Assembly (NCBI RefSeq): GCF_902491705.1
Contig: NZ_CABUIW010000001.1
Span: 61,903-125,902, forward strand
Reading direction: 5' to 3'
DNA from: an uncultured Lactobacillus sp.
GTDB lineage: Bacteria; Bacillota; Bacilli; Lactobacillales; Lactobacillaceae
DNA: 64,000 nucleotides
Below are positions 25,952-34,950 of the stretch, piece by piece (the first letter of the stretch is position 1; each line of letters starts with the position of its first letter). The position numbers and the translations under genes are program-made. The notes beneath the pieces are model-generated. The model searched no databases, had not been told where the DNA came from, and worked only from the letters and a program-made list of their open reading frames with translations.

Positions 25952-26815
25952 ATGATTATTAAAGTACCAGCTTCAACAGCAAATTTAGGCCCAGGATTTG
26001 ACTCAATAGGGATGGCTGTTTCGCTTTATTTGGAAGTGGAAGTCTTAAGTGTTTCAGATCGCTTTCAAGTTGATCATGTGATGCCTAAGATTCCTCATGA
26101 TGAGAATAATTTGATTGTGAAGACTGCATTGTCGGTTTATCCGGGGATGCCAGCACTGCATTTGCGTGTAAAAAGCGATATTCCGCTTGCTCATGGCTTA
26201 GGTAGTAGCTCTAGTGCAATAGCTGCCGGGATTGAATTAGCCGACCATTTTGGCAAATTGGGTTTGTCTGATAAAGAAAAAGTACAAATTGGTGCTCGAA
26301 TTGAAGGACACCCTGACAATATTGCACCTACGATTTTAGGTGGTTTAGTTGTAGGAACTGAAGTAGATCATCATTTTGATGCAGTTAAGTTACCACTGCC
26401 ACCATATAGCCTGGTTGCTTATGTACCAAACTATAATTTATCTACCAAAAAGGCACGTACTGTTCTACCTAAGAGCTTAGACTTTAAGACAGCCACTCAC
26501 GGTTCTGCAATTGCCAACACATTGGTAGCTAGCTTGTTTGCCCAAAACTATCAGATAGCTGGGGAATTGATGGAAAAAGATGCTTTCCATGAACCTTATC
26601 GAGAAAAATTAGTGCCTGAACTTTTGAAAGTTAGAGAAGTAGCTCATCAAAAAGATGCAATAGCCACTTACCTTAGCGGTGCAGGATCAACCATTATGAC
26701 GTGGATTGAAGATAAGCATGTGAAGGGCTTTTTATCAGGTCTTAGAAAAAATGACTTGAAAGATAAAACATTGATTTTGCATCCCGATGAGCACGGCGTT
26801 CAAATTATTGAATAA
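25952..26815 (+). CDS. thrB: Homoserine kinase
   Basis: GHMP-family kinase, 287 aa, making O-phosphohomoserine, the substrate of threonine synthase encoded on the other strand. The N-terminal VPASTANLGPGFDSIGMA motif, the ATP loop PLAHGLGSSSSAIAAG (about 78-93) and the C-terminal YLSGAGSTIM motif are complete. ATG follows GAGGGGGAGTTAG. It is the last gene of hom-thrB, with a terminator just downstream. Confidence 0.96.
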   Translation: MIIKVPASTANLGPGFDSIGMAVSLYLEVEVLSVSDRFQVDHVMPKIPHDENNLIVKTALSVYPGMPALHLRVKSDIPLAHGLGSSSSAIAAGIELADHFGKLGLSDKEKVQIGARIEGHPDNIAPTILGGLVVGTEVDHHFDAVKLPLPPYSLVAYVPNYNLSTKKARTVLPKSLDFKTATHGSAIANTLVASLFAQNYQIAGELMEKDAFHEPYREKLVPELLKVREVAHQKDAIATYLSGAGSTIMTWIEDKHVKGFLSGLRKNDLKDKTLILHPDEHGVQIIE

Positions 26816-26821
26816 TATTAA

Positions 26822-26856
26822 AGAGGTTAATTCTGATTGAATTAGCCTCTTTTTTG
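26822..26856 (+). terminator. Terminator after thrB
   Basis: GAGGTTAATTC-TGATT-GAATTAGCCTC stem followed by TTTTTTG. Confidence 0.85.
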
Positions 26857-26939
26857 TGTGCAAATATGAAAGAAGTAGTGTGTTTTATTTATTCCGTAAT
26901 TAAAATATGCATAGAAATTGTAGATAGAAAGGCAATATT

Positions 26940-27509
26940 ATGAAGAAAAATAAATATATTAATTTAATTGCAGCAGCATTAATAGCAGTTGCTCCAGCTG
27001 TTGGTACTATAACTAGTAATTCAGTAGTTAGTGCAGCAACCAAAAAGCCTAAGACAGCTAAGAAAAATACCAAAAAATCTAAGAAGACTACTAAAAAGGC
27101 CACTAAGAAGAATAAGAAGTCACCTATAAGTAAGATTATTGCTTCCTATGATCCTAAAGATACTAGAGCTGCTAAGCTTTACCGTAAGGCTTACAAAAAT
27201 AGATATAAAAAAGGTAAGAAGTGGTACGTAGATCTTCGTGCAAATAAGAGCAACATCCCTACTTATGATGATGATCATATTGCTACCAAAGAAACATTGA
27301 AGAATAAAGCAGGTGATGTTTATACTATCCCACTTGAAGACCTTGATCTTAGTTCAGAAAAACTTGATAATGGTAGCTACAAGGCATTCTTATATACATC
27401 TAATTTAGGTGACGATGGATCAGCAATGTATGATCCTAATGATTTTACATTTATTTCTAAATATAATGGTAAGAAAGTAAATCTCATGGACGTTACATTT
27501 AATGATTAA
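26940..27509 (+). CDS. Secreted lysine-rich protein of unknown function
   Basis: 189 aa. A signal peptide (MKKNKYINLIAAALIAVAPA..., likely cleaved at VVSAA, residues 29-33) is followed by about 30 residues that are almost all Lys, Thr, Ser and Asn (TKKPKTAKKNTKKSKK...). The remaining globular part, from about residue 65, is rich in Asp, Lys and Tyr. The basic stretch could bind teichoic acids or DNA and hold the protein at the cell surface; that is inference. I do not recognise the globular part. ATG follows GAAAGGCAATATT. It is monocistronic, before a strong terminator. Confidence 0.8.
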   Translation: MKKNKYINLIAAALIAVAPAVGTITSNSVVSAATKKPKTAKKNTKKSKKTTKKATKKNKKSPISKIIASYDPKDTRAAKLYRKAYKNRYKKGKKWYVDLRANKSNIPTYDDDHIATKETLKNKAGDVYTIPLEDLDLSSEKLDNGSYKAFLYTSNLGDDGSAMYDPNDFTFISKYNGKKVNLMDVTFND

Positions 27510-27551
27510 TGTTGCAAAAATAGAATGAGATTTAAAAATTATTATACAAGT

Positions 27552-27585
27552 AAAAAAGTGTCACAGATTACGTGACACTTTTTGT
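27552..27585. terminator. Bidirectional terminator
   Basis: AAAAAGTGTCAC-AGATTAC-GTGACACTTTTT, a perfect stem with flanking A and T runs, between two convergent genes. Confidence 0.85.
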
Positions 27586-27595
27586 TTACTATAAA

Positions 27596-28243
27596 TTAAT
27601 CATCAAAAGTTGCGGCGAAAGTATCACCGTCAACTAGCATTCTTTTGGCGTTTACCGCATACCAATAAGGGATGATTTCAACGCCGTTTTCTAACTCTGG
27701 TTCATAATCGGCCATTTCTAGTACACGATCAAGGTCTTGTTTCTTTACTTGAGGGTAAATGCTCAAAAATCCTTCCTTGGTTAGGCCATTTTCGGTAAAA
27801 CCACTAGCTTGATAGTTTTCTGCAAATATATCTTTAAAATCGTTTAAATCATAACGTGGTTTGAAATCTTCATCAAAGTATTTAACTTCTACATTTTCAA
27901 TTTCCATGAATGCACCTAATTGATTAGCCATGTATGGTAACTTGTTAGCTAATTGTTCTGCAGTTAAGCCATCTTGAGCTGGAGCACTTGATTGGTTGTG
28001 CTGCCTTAACCAAATTTTGCGTACATCATGTGCATCGCTGCGTTTAGTAATTATATCTTTTACTTTTTTGATTGTGGCATTGTAGTGATTAACTGCTTTT
28101 TGCCATTCTAGACGGTTAGGGTACATTTTACGGTAGCGCACAGGTAAGGGATGGTTGATTGTGTTAAAAATAAAATTAAGTTTGTCAGTTGAATAAGAAT
28201 CAAGCTCGTCTTCGCGCCAGATTAATTCGTAATAAGAACTCAT
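27596..28243 (-). CDS. Hypothetical cytosolic protein
   Basis: 215 aa with no signal peptide or membrane segment. It is acidic, with many aromatic residues (MSSYYELIWREDELDSYSTD at the start). I recognise no domain. The ATG is chosen because AAAGGTGG lies 7 bases upstream; a GTG three codons earlier overlaps that site. It stands between the bidirectional terminator and a terminator of the yitT unit, so it is probably expressed on its own. The good ribosome site and typical codon use support a real gene. Confidence 0.75.
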   Translation of the reverse strand: MSSYYELIWREDELDSYSTDKLNFIFNTINHPLPVRYRKMYPNRLEWQKAVNHYNATIKKVKDIITKRSDAHDVRKIWLRQHNQSSAPAQDGLTAEQLANKLPYMANQLGAFMEIENVEVKYFDEDFKPRYDLNDFKDIFAENYQASGFTENGLTKEGFLSIYPQVKKQDLDRVLEMADYEPELENGVEIIPYWYAVNAKRMLVDGDTFAATFDD

Positions 28244-28281
28244 TAGATCCACCTTTCTTTTGTATTTATTATAATTGATAA

Positions 28282-28313
28282 AAGAAAAAAGTACGTCTTT
28301 TAACGTACTTTCT
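28282..28313 (-). terminator. Terminator after the yitT-like gene
   Basis: AAGTACGT/ACGTACTT stem, followed on the minus strand by TTTTTTCTTTT. Confidence 0.75.
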
Positions 28314-28316
28314 TAA

Positions 28317-29195
28317 TTAAACAATTTCTTGTTCCTTGAAACGTCCATATACCTTTTCGACTTCACTTACACTCATAAATGCATATGGGTCAGCCTTAGC
28401 TACGATCTGACGAATATCGTACATATCATAGCGGTCGATAATAGTAATTAAAACAGTCTTTTCAATGTGACTGTAGGCACCTTCCGCATCATGCAAGATA
28501 GTAATACCACGGTGCATTCTGTTTTGAATACCGTCAATAATATGTTGGGGATGCTGAGTTACAATCATAACTTGCATCTTCTGGTGTTGAGTATAAACGG
28601 CATCAATTACACGACCATTGATAAAAATGGTTAATGCGGAGTAAAGGGCACGTGTCCATCCAAACATAAAACCAGCAGCGGCAATAATGATTAGGTTAAC
28701 GAAGATGTTAAATTTTCCGTAACTAATTCCAGTTTTTTGCCGGATTACGATACCGATAATATCTAACCCACCGGTTGAAATACCATTTTTAAGGGCTAAT
28801 CCCGTACCAATACCGTTAATAGAAGCACCAAAAATCGCACATACTAAAGGATCTAAATTCATTTTCCATGGTTGAACCCAGTGCATCATGACTGATCCCA
28901 GAACAACGGCAACAATTGTAAAGAATGTAAATTTATGTCCAATCTTAAACCAAGCTAGGATAAATAGCGGAACGTTTAAGGCAAAGTACATAAATGATGT
29001 AGACAGTGTAAACGGTAAGTAACGTTCACTGACAGTGTTCACTAACTGCGCAAAACCTGTGATTCCGGACGAGTACATGTGTCCTGGTGTCCAGAAGAAG
29101 TTCAACGCAATCGCTACGGCAATTGAGTAAAAGAAGGCTGCAGATAACTTAGAAATAAAGTTATAGCGCCTGTTAAATTTATCTAATTGATCCAT
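28317..29195 (-). CDS. yitT: YitT family membrane protein (DUF161 + DUF2179)
   Basis: 292 aa. Five or so transmembrane helices in the first 200 residues carry the glycine-rich YitT repeats (GTGLALKNGISTGGLDIIG around residue 130). A soluble C-terminal DUF2179 domain (QVMIVTQHPQHIIDGIQNRM...) follows. Paralogues are numerous in Firmicutes and of uncertain function, possibly transport. The start is ATG (MDQLDKF) with AAGGA 10 bases upstream. An ATG 5 bases earlier is out of frame. Confidence 0.88.
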   Translation of the reverse strand: MDQLDKFNRRYNFISKLSAAFFYSIAVAIALNFFWTPGHMYSSGITGFAQLVNTVSERYLPFTLSTSFMYFALNVPLFILAWFKIGHKFTFFTIVAVVLGSVMMHWVQPWKMNLDPLVCAIFGASINGIGTGLALKNGISTGGLDIIGIVIRQKTGISYGKFNIFVNLIIIAAAGFMFGWTRALYSALTIFINGRVIDAVYTQHQKMQVMIVTQHPQHIIDGIQNRMHRGITILHDAEGAYSHIEKTVLITIIDRYDMYDIRQIVAKADPYAFMSVSEVEKVYGRFKEQEIV

Positions 29196-29282
29196 ATCAT
29201 GTCAATCCTTAGTTCAAATAAAACTAACTATTTTAAGCAATACTAAGTTTAACAAAAATCCCAGCTGGGACCAACATAAAAA

Positions 29283-29810
29283 CTACTTATTCCAATGCTT
29301 TTTAATAAAATCAGCACGACCACCTGCTTCTTCTAGTGCATATCTTTCAGGATCCTTTTTGTAAAAGTCTTGATGATATTCTTCTGCAGGATAGAAAGGC
29401 TGGGCTTTTTCGACTTGTGTAACGATTGGCTCATCAAATTTTCCACTATCAGCAAGTGCTTGTTTTGACTTTTCGGCTGCCTCTTTTTGGGCTTCAGAGT
29501 TGTAGAAAATTACAGGACGATAATTATCCCCGCGATCTTGAAATTGTCCCATCGCATCAGTAGGATCCGTCACTTGCCAATAGTAATCTAGCAATTTTTC
29601 ATAGCTTATTTTGCTTGGGTCATATGTAATTTCAACTGCTTCTGTATGACCAGTTTTGCCGCTGCAAACTTCTTCATAGGTTGGATTAGCAACATGACCA
29701 CCAGTGTAGCCTGAAACAACCTTCTCTACGCCTTCTACAGTGTCAAAAGGCTCAACCATGCACCAAAAGCAGCCGCCAGCAAAGATTGCTGTGTCTAAAG
29801 CTTTATTCAT
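29283..29810 (-). CDS. msrA: Peptide methionine (S)-S-oxide reductase
   Basis: Repairs oxidised methionine in proteins; 175 aa, the normal MsrA length, cytosolic. The catalytic Cys14 lies in AGGCFWCM, with Cys17 as a possible resolving cysteine. The [20 protein letters not shown] motif and HTEAVE... follow, as does the C-terminal [14 protein letters not shown] element. ATG after AAAGGAATAGTT. No msrB partner is fused or adjacent. Single gene upstream of yitT, 87 bases away, with no clear terminator between them. Confidence 0.96.
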   Translation of the reverse strand: MNKALDTAIFAGGCFWCMVEPFDTVEGVEKVVSGYTGGHVANPTYEEVCSGKTGHTEAVEITYDPSKISYEKLLDYYWQVTDPTDAMGQFQDRGDNYRPVIFYNSEAQKEAAEKSKQALADSGKFDEPIVTQVEKAQPFYPAEEYHQDFYKKDPERYALEEAGGRADFIKKHWNK

Positions 29811-29875
29811 AACTATTCCTTTCCAATTTAAAAACTGCTTAATATTTTTAATTGTTTTTAATTATAAGGCAAAAA

Positions 29876-29908
29876 ATAAAGAATCATCAAACTTTTTGAC
29901 GATTCTTT
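29876..29908 (-). terminator. Terminator after the M23-like gene
   Basis: GAATCGTCAAA-AAG-TTTGATGATTC on the minus strand, followed by TTTATTTTTT. Confidence 0.8.
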
Positions 29909-29915
29909 TGAATAA

Positions 29916-30563
29916 TTATTTTTGTTTAGCAAGGTACTTCTTAATAGTACTAATTGGGTTTAACCATGTACCATTGTTAACGTTCCAATTGTTACATGGG
30001 AAGCCTGCTTTATTGATGTAGTTCTTGGTAGTCTTAGTTAAACCTAAGTGAAGGTGAGAACCAGTTAATTTACCGATCTTTTGACCAGCTTTGATCTTTT
30101 GACCAGTCTTTACGTAAATGTCGCTCTTCTTAGTAAAACCTTCTTGGTAGACTTCTACGTACTTGTCTGGACTAATAACCCAGATGAACCAACCTAAGCC
30201 ACTGCCATAAGCTACTTTCTTAACAGTACCTTCATGGATGGCATAAACTGGTGAATAACCAACTTCAGAGTGACCAAAGTCCCAACCATCATGGAAGTAT
30301 GAAGGTGGGTTAATGGAACGCATGTAGTCAGTTATACCGAAAGTTTGTGACTTGTACATTGGACGTACTCCATACTTATCGCACGCTTTGAATGGGTAGG
30401 TCCATTTATATGTCTTTTTAGCTGGAGCTGGATCAGTAGTGGTAGTTGTGGTTGTTGTGTCAGCACTACTATCAACCGTGTCAGCTGAAACTACAGAAGT
30501 ACTTAAACTTGAACCTATTAACACTGCGCCTAATAAAGTAATTAATTGCTTTTTAAATTTCAT
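29916..30563 (-). CDS. Secreted M23/LytM-like peptidoglycan endopeptidase
   Basis: 215 aa exported protein. The signal peptide is likely cleaved near residue 27 (VVSA). A run of eight threonines (36-43) and a PAP linker follow, then an M23-type domain with the metal ligands HxxxD (His91, Asp95 in YFHDGWDFG) and HxH (His170, His172 in GSHLHLG). M23 enzymes cut peptide cross-links in cell walls. The C-terminal tail GTWLNPISTIKKYL is shared with the frameshifted paralogue at 56805-57462. The start ATG is preceded directly by an in-frame TAG, so no longer product is possible. The matching AAAGGAG lies about 27 bases before it, with a hairpin between. It is monocistronic. Confidence 0.88.
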   Translation of the reverse strand: MKFKKQLITLLGAVLIGSSLSTSVVSADTVDSSADTTTTTTTTDPAPAKKTYKWTYPFKACDKYGVRPMYKSQTFGITDYMRSINPPSYFHDGWDFGHSEVGYSPVYAIHEGTVKKVAYGSGLGWFIWVISPDKYVEVYQEGFTKKSDIYVKTGQKIKAGQKIGKLTGSHLHLGLTKTTKNYINKAGFPCNNWNVNNGTWLNPISTIKKYLAKQK

Positions 30564-30602
30564 CTATATGTATATCAGGATAATACCTGAGTATCTCCTT
30601 TC
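30564..30602 (-). promoter_or_regulatory. Hairpin between ribosome site and start codon of the M23-like gene
   Basis: The minus strand reads AAGGAG, then an imperfect hairpin ATACTCAGG-TATTAT-CCTGATAT, then ACATATAG and ATG. The linear distance of AGGAG to ATG is about 30 bases, but only about 8 bases with the hairpin folded. No closer AGGAGG-like sequence exists. Confidence 0.5.
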
Positions 30603-30683
30603 TTTATGTGACCTAGATCATTGTAGCGCAGTAGTTTTACGTAACCATTACAAAAGTGTTTCTACTAATAAAAAGATAGAGAA

Positions 30684-30721
30684 AAAAGCAGGGCTGAATT
30701 AATCTCAGTCCTGCTTTTTGA
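30684..30721. terminator. Terminator after the PPDK regulator gene
   Basis: GCAGG(G)CTGA...TCAG(T)CCTGC stem flanked by A and T runs. Confidence 0.8.
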
Positions 30722-30728
30722 AAAATTA

Positions 30729-31565
30729 TTACTTAGCGTAGTCGTCAATACCCAAGTGTTCAAGAATTAAAGCAGCAGTTTCTTCAATAGAGCGGTGAGC
30801 TACATTGATTACGTAGCAGCCTAACTTCTTGTATAAAGCTTGAGCTGATTCAAGTTCCTTGTTGATTGAATCCATGTTTGAGTAGGTTGTATCTGGGTTT
30901 AAACCATATGCAATCATTCTTTGACGTCTGATTTCATTTAATACAGATGGATCATTGGTTAAACCGATAATCTTCTTAGGATCAATCTCATAAATTTCCT
31001 TTGGAATGTGAGTTTCTGGAACAAGTGGCAAGTTAGCAACCTTCAAATTCTTGTTAGCTAAGAACAATGAAAGTGGAGTCTTAGAAGTTCTAGAAACACC
31101 TAATAAGACTACGTCAGCTTCCAAGAAGCCCTTAGGATCCTTACCATCGTCATACATTACAGCGAATTCCATTGCGGAGATTCTGTCGAAATACTTTTGG
31201 TTTAAGCTGTGTTGAGCACCGATCTTTTGATCAGGAGTCATATGAGTAGTTTGTTGAATAGCTTCAACTACAGGTGAGAAGATGTCTACACATTGAATAT
31301 TGTGTTCACGTGCAAATTTGATAACTGGCATTTGCATCTCATCTTTAACCAAACTATAGATAATTACAAGATTTGGATATTTCTCGATTTCTTGTAAAAC
31401 TTCATCCAACTTCTTTTGGTTAGTAATGAATGGGTAACGACGATAATTGATTTTAGCTTTTGGAAATTCAGCAGCAGCCGCAGTAGCGTTGCTAAATGCG
31501 GTGTCACCAGCAGCGTCTGAAATAATGATAATGTTTAATTCATTTTGGTCTTTTGTATCTGCCAT
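30729..31565 (-). CDS. Pyruvate phosphate dikinase / PEP synthase regulatory kinase (DUF299)
   Basis: 278 aa bifunctional ADP-dependent kinase and Pi-dependent pyrophosphorylase that switches PPDK or PEP synthase on and off. The P-loop-like GVSRTSKTPLSLFLA (about 155-169) and the VVLLGVSR strand are the family hallmark. The N-terminal IIIISDAAGDTA segment and C-terminal HRSIEETAALIL fit. ATG follows AAAGAGGTGCTAAT. It is divergent from rpsU. The enzyme it would regulate is not in the window. The call rests on strong family resemblance. Confidence 0.92.
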   Translation of the reverse strand: MADTKDQNELNIIIISDAAGDTAFSNATAAAAEFPKAKINYRRYPFITNQKKLDEVLQEIEKYPNLVIIYSLVKDEMQMPVIKFAREHNIQCVDIFSPVVEAIQQTTHMTPDQKIGAQHSLNQKYFDRISAMEFAVMYDDGKDPKGFLEADVVLLGVSRTSKTPLSLFLANKNLKVANLPLVPETHIPKEIYEIDPKKIIGLTNDPSVLNEIRRQRMIAYGLNPDTTYSNMDSINKELESAQALYKKLGCYVINVAHRSIEETAALILEHLGIDDYAK

Positions 31566-31665
31566 ATTAGCACCTCTTTCTGTTCATAATTATACTATTA
31601 ATGAAAGCGGATTAACAACCGAATTATTAGAGATAAACTTTTTCAAAAAATATTTAAATATTGTA

Positions 31666-31693
31666 TTGACCCTTAAGATTAGTTTGGTATAAT
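31666..31693 (+). promoter_or_regulatory. Sigma-A promoter of rpsU
   Basis: TTGACC, 16-base spacer, TATAAT, close to consensus, 49 bases before the rpsU start. Confidence 0.8.
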
Positions 31694-31742
31694 TTAAGTA
31701 AATGTATGGCGTAACGCCAAGAAATGGAAGGAGGGATCACAC

Positions 31743-31919
31743 ATGGCTAAGACAATCGTTCACGAAAACGAGTCTATTGATGATGCTCTTCGTCGTTTCA
31801 AGCGTTCCGTTTCAAGAAGTGGTACCTTACAAGAATACCGCAAGCGCGAATTCTACGAAAAACCAAGTGTTCGTAGAAAATTGAAGTCAGAAGCTGCACG
31901 CAAGCGTAGACATTATTAA
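31743..31919 (+). CDS. rpsU: 30S ribosomal protein S21
   Basis: 58-residue basic ribosomal protein ([20 protein letters not shown]...), with the S21 signature [20 protein letters not shown] and an Arg/Lys-rich C-terminus (ARKRRHY). It binds the 30S platform near the anti-Shine-Dalgarno end of 16S rRNA. ATG follows GGAAGGAGGGATCACAC. It has a strong own promoter and terminator. In many Firmicutes yqeY follows rpsU; here a terminator hairpin separates the two. Confidence 0.98.
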
Positions 31920-31930
31920 TATTTTGAAAA

Positions 31931-31958
31931 GCTCACCCGGGAATGGGTGGGTTTTTTG
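31931..31958 (+). terminator. Terminator after rpsU
   Basis: CTCACCC-GGGAAT-GGGTGGG stem followed by TTTTTTG. Confidence 0.8.
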
Positions 31959-32082
31959 TTACTTCTTTTTATTTTATCATAATCAAAATTATGTTAAGTA
32001 AATAAACTATAGATTTATTTTCGTTGGTCTTATAGTTTGCTATAATATTATTGGGTTTTTAATAGAAAGAAGGAATTATAAA

Positions 32083-32526
32083 TTGAGTTTGTCAGATAAG
32101 ATCATGACTGATATGAAAACAGCCATGAAGAATCACGATAAGACTACTCTTAATACAGTTCGTATGATCAAATCTGCTTTGATGAATGAAAAAATCAAGT
32201 TGGGACATGATTTGAATCCAGACGAAGAATTAACTGTTCTTAATCGCGAAAAGAAACAAAGAGAAGAATCAATTGAAGAGTTTGCTAAAGCTAAACGTGA
32301 TGATTTAGTGGAAGAAACTAAAAAAGAATTAGCAGTAGTTGAAAAGTACATGCCTAAGCAAATGAGCAAGGATGAATTGGAAACTGCTGTTAAGGAAACA
32401 ATTGATGAAGTTGGTGCCAAAGGTAAGTCTGATTTTGGTAAAGTTATGAAAGCTTTAATGCCAAAGATTAAAGGCCGTGCCGATGGCAAGGCTGCATCTC
32501 AAGCAGTTCGTGATCAACTAAACTAA
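32083..32526 (+). CDS. yqeY: GatB/YqeY family protein
   Basis: 147 aa, mostly helical, cytosolic. YqeY proteins resemble the tRNA-binding tail of GatB, the amidotransferase subunit; their exact role is not established. The start is TTG (MSLSDKI) with AAGGAATTATAAA before it; the next ATG is eight codons in and has no ribosome site. A TATAAT box lies about 45 bases upstream. It follows rpsU, the usual Firmicutes order, and precedes phoH by 32 bases, forming the start of the phoH-ybeY-era-recO unit. Confidence 0.93.
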   Translation: MSLSDKIMTDMKTAMKNHDKTTLNTVRMIKSALMNEKIKLGHDLNPDEELTVLNREKKQREESIEEFAKAKRDDLVEETKKELAVVEKYMPKQMSKDELETAVKETIDEVGAKGKSDFGKVMKALMPKIKGRADGKAASQAVRDQLN

Positions 32527-32558
32527 AGTTTAGTAGTAACAAGAAGGAGCGGGTTTTT

Positions 32559-33518
32559 TTGGCTCAAACAACTTTTATACCTCAAAAACAAGAGAATATT
32601 CAAAAATTAGTTGGAGTTAATGATGGAAATCTAAAGCTTCTTTCTGAAGGCTATGATTTGTCTGTCACTGATACTGGTAATGAAATTGTCATTTCAGGTG
32701 ATGATGAGGCAAACGTAAAGAAAGCCGTCGCTGTTTTAAAGGCATTAGACAGTGTTGTGAATACCGGCGTTAACGTTGGCGCGCCCGATACGGTTAGTGC
32801 GATGAAAATGGCCGACAAAGGTACTACAGAGTACTTTGCGGACTTATATAAGAAGGTCTTGATTCGGGATGCTAAAGGTAGACCGATCAGAGTGAAAAAT
32901 ATGGGTCAAAAGCGTTATGTCGAAGCTATTAATAAATCCGATGTTGTCTTTGGAATAGGGCCAGCTGGGACTGGTAAGACTTTCTTGGCAGTTGTTTGTG
33001 CAATTGCTGCATTCAAAAAGGGCGAAGTTTCTAGAATAATTTTGACTAGACCAGCTGTTGAAGCTGGTGAATCACTTGGATTTTTGCCTGGCGATTTGAA
33101 GGAAAAAGTTGATCCATATTTGAGACCAATTTATGATTCTTTATACGCTATTCTTGGTACTAATACTACTGACCGCTTAATGGAACGTGGCGTAATCGAA
33201 GTGGCTCCACTTGCATATATGCGTGGACGTACACTTGATGACGCGTTTGTAATTCTTGATGAAGCCCAAAACACTACTGATGCACAAATGAAGATGTTTT
33301 TAACACGTCTTGGTTTTAACTCCAAGATGGTCGTAAACGGAGATATGACTCAAGTCGATTTGCCGGGTCGACAGCGTAGCGGTTTAATCGATGCAAGACG
33401 TATTCTGAAGGGAATTGACCAAATTAAATTCATCAACTTTTCTGCACAGGATGTTGTTCGTCACCCTGTAGTTGCCAAAATTATTACTGCTTATGAAAAA
33501 GAGGATGCTAAACACTAA
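32559..33518 (+). CDS. phoH: PhoH-like ATPase
   Basis: 319 aa cytosolic P-loop ATPase related to RNA helicases, with an N-terminal KH-like region. Walker A is GPAGTGKT at residues 134-141. Walker B is VILDEAQNT, with the downstream MTQVDLPGRQRSGL motif typical of the family. The start is TTG (MAQTTFIP), 10 bases after AAGGAG; it is the only start matching the ribosome site. PhoH is regularly encoded just upstream of YbeY, a 16S rRNA maturation factor, and is presumed to act in RNA metabolism. Confidence 0.95.
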   Translation: MAQTTFIPQKQENIQKLVGVNDGNLKLLSEGYDLSVTDTGNEIVISGDDEANVKKAVAVLKALDSVVNTGVNVGAPDTVSAMKMADKGTTEYFADLYKKVLIRDAKGRPIRVKNMGQKRYVEAINKSDVVFGIGPAGTGKTFLAVVCAIAAFKKGEVSRIILTRPAVEAGESLGFLPGDLKEKVDPYLRPIYDSLYAILGTNTTDRLMERGVIEVAPLAYMRGRTLDDAFVILDEAQNTTDAQMKMFLTRLGFNSKMVVNGDMTQVDLPGRQRSGLIDARRILKGIDQIKFINFSAQDVVRHPVVAKIITAYEKEDAKH

Positions 33519-33520
33519 AA

Positions 33521-34045
33521 ATGAATCCAATTGATATTACTTATAATGATGAAGTTGGCTTTTTAGATGATGAAAAGCGCGACTGGCAAGACTGGATTAT
33601 GAAGCTTTTACTTTTAGCTAAAAAAGAAATTGGCAAAGATAATAACTTAGAAATGAGTATTAACTTTGTTGATGAGGATCGGAGTCATGAGATTAATTTA
33701 AAGTATCGTGACAAAGATCGTCCAACAGATGTCATTTCTTTTGCAATTGAAGATGGTGAGGATTCAATTGACTTAGCTGCTTTTGCGGATGATCCTGATT
33801 TCCAAGAAGATATCGGCGATTTATTTATGTGTCCAAGCGTCATCAAGCGTCATAGCAAGGAATATGGCACTGGGTTTGACCGAGAATTTGGTTATACTGT
33901 AGTTCATGGCTTCTTGCACTTGAATGGCTATGATCATATCAAGCCTGATGAAGCCAAAGAAATGTTTGGCATTCAAGGTAAGGTGCTTGAAGACTACGGC
34001 TTACCACTATATCCTGATCAATTAGATGAAGGCAGAGGTAAATAA
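33521..34045 (+). CDS. ybeY: Endoribonuclease YbeY (16S rRNA maturation)
   Basis: 174 aa zinc endoribonuclease for 16S rRNA 3'-end processing and ribosome quality control. The metal motif [11 protein letters not shown] (three His) lies near residue 129, and RPTDVISF near 69 is the second family signature. The ATG comes two bases after the phoH stop. The start has only a weak ribosome site, which points to translational coupling. Its stop overlaps the era start (TAATG). Confidence 0.96.
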   Translation: MNPIDITYNDEVGFLDDEKRDWQDWIMKLLLLAKKEIGKDNNLEMSINFVDEDRSHEINLKYRDKDRPTDVISFAIEDGEDSIDLAAFADDPDFQEDIGDLFMCPSVIKRHSKEYGTGFDREFGYTVVHGFLHLNGYDHIKPDEAKEMFGIQGKVLEDYGLPLYPDQLDEGRGK

Positions 34046-34950
34046 TGGAAGAAAAAGAATTTAAGTCTGGCTTTGTTGCCTTAGTTGGTCGACCAAATGT
34101 TGGTAAGTCAACTTTAATGAATTACTTAGTTGGCCAAAAAGTGGCGATTACCTCAAATAAGCCTCAGACAACGAGAAATCGTATCTCAGGCATTTATACT
34201 TCCGATAAAATGCAAGTCGTTTTTGTTGATACACCAGGTATCTTTAAGCCTCATTCAAAACTTGACGACTATATGGATAAAGCTAGTCTTTCTAGTTTAA
34301 ATGATGTAGATTTAGTTTTATTCATGGTTGAACCTGAGGAAATTGGTAAAGGTGATCAATATATTGCTGATTTGCTTAAGGAAGTAAAGGTTCCAGTATT
34401 TTTAGTAATCAATAAGGTTGATCAAATTCATCCTAATAAATTGTTGCCAATTATGGATTCATACCATAAGTTACAGGGCTTTAAAGAAATACTACCGATT
34501 TCTGCTACCCAAGGTATTGGTATTGAAGATTTATTAGCTACAATTTATAAATATTTGCCAGAAGGACCACAATATTACAGTGCTGATCAGATCACAGATC
34601 GCCCAGAATACTTTGTAGTCGCTGAACTTATTCGTGAACAGATCTTACGACTTACTTCACAAGAAGTACCGCACGCTACCGCGGTTGCCGTTGATCAAAT
34701 GAATAAGCACCAAAATGGCAAGTTAGTAATTGATGCAACCATTTATGTTGAAAGAGATGGACAAAAGGGCATTATCATAGGTAAAGGTGGTAAGATGCTC
34801 AAGCAAATTGGCATTAACTCTCGTAAAGAAATCGAAGCTTTATTGGGAGAGAAAGTCAATTTGCATCTCTGGGTTAAGGTCCAACACAACTGGCGCTCAG
34901 ATCCAAGCTTTTTGAAACAAATTGGTTACGATAAGAAGGAACTTGGTTAA
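34045..34950 (+). CDS. era: GTPase Era
   Basis: 301 aa GTPase needed for 30S assembly. G1 GRPNVGKS (residues 15-22), switch-I TTRNR, G3 DTPG, G4 NKVD and the C-terminal KH domain ([18 protein letters not shown]) are present. The KH domain binds the 16S rRNA 3' end, and the gene follows ybeY with a one-base overlap. The stop overlaps the recO start in the same way. All motifs intact, normal length. Confidence 0.98.
   Translation: MEEKEFKSGFVALVGRPNVGKSTLMNYLVGQKVAITSNKPQTTRNRISGIYTSDKMQVVFVDTPGIFKPHSKLDDYMDKASLSSLNDVDLVLFMVEPEEIGKGDQYIADLLKEVKVPVFLVINKVDQIHPNKLLPIMDSYHKLQGFKEILPISATQGIGIEDLLATIYKYLPEGPQYYSADQITDRPEYFVVAELIREQILRLTSQEVPHATAVAVDQMNKHQNGKLVIDATIYVERDGQKGIIIGKGGKMLKQIGINSRKEIEALLGEKVNLHLWVKVQHNWRSDPSFLKQIGYDKKELG

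Noticed and set aside
26900..27103. 67-codon minus-strand frame rich in Phe/Leu/Val
   Set aside because: It is the antisense of the Lys-rich signal and linker of the secreted protein; hydrophobic composition is an artefact of AAG/AAA codons.
29254..29266. CCCAGCTGGGA palindrome between msrA and yitT as a terminator
   Set aside because: Stem of only five or six bases and no T run after it on either strand.
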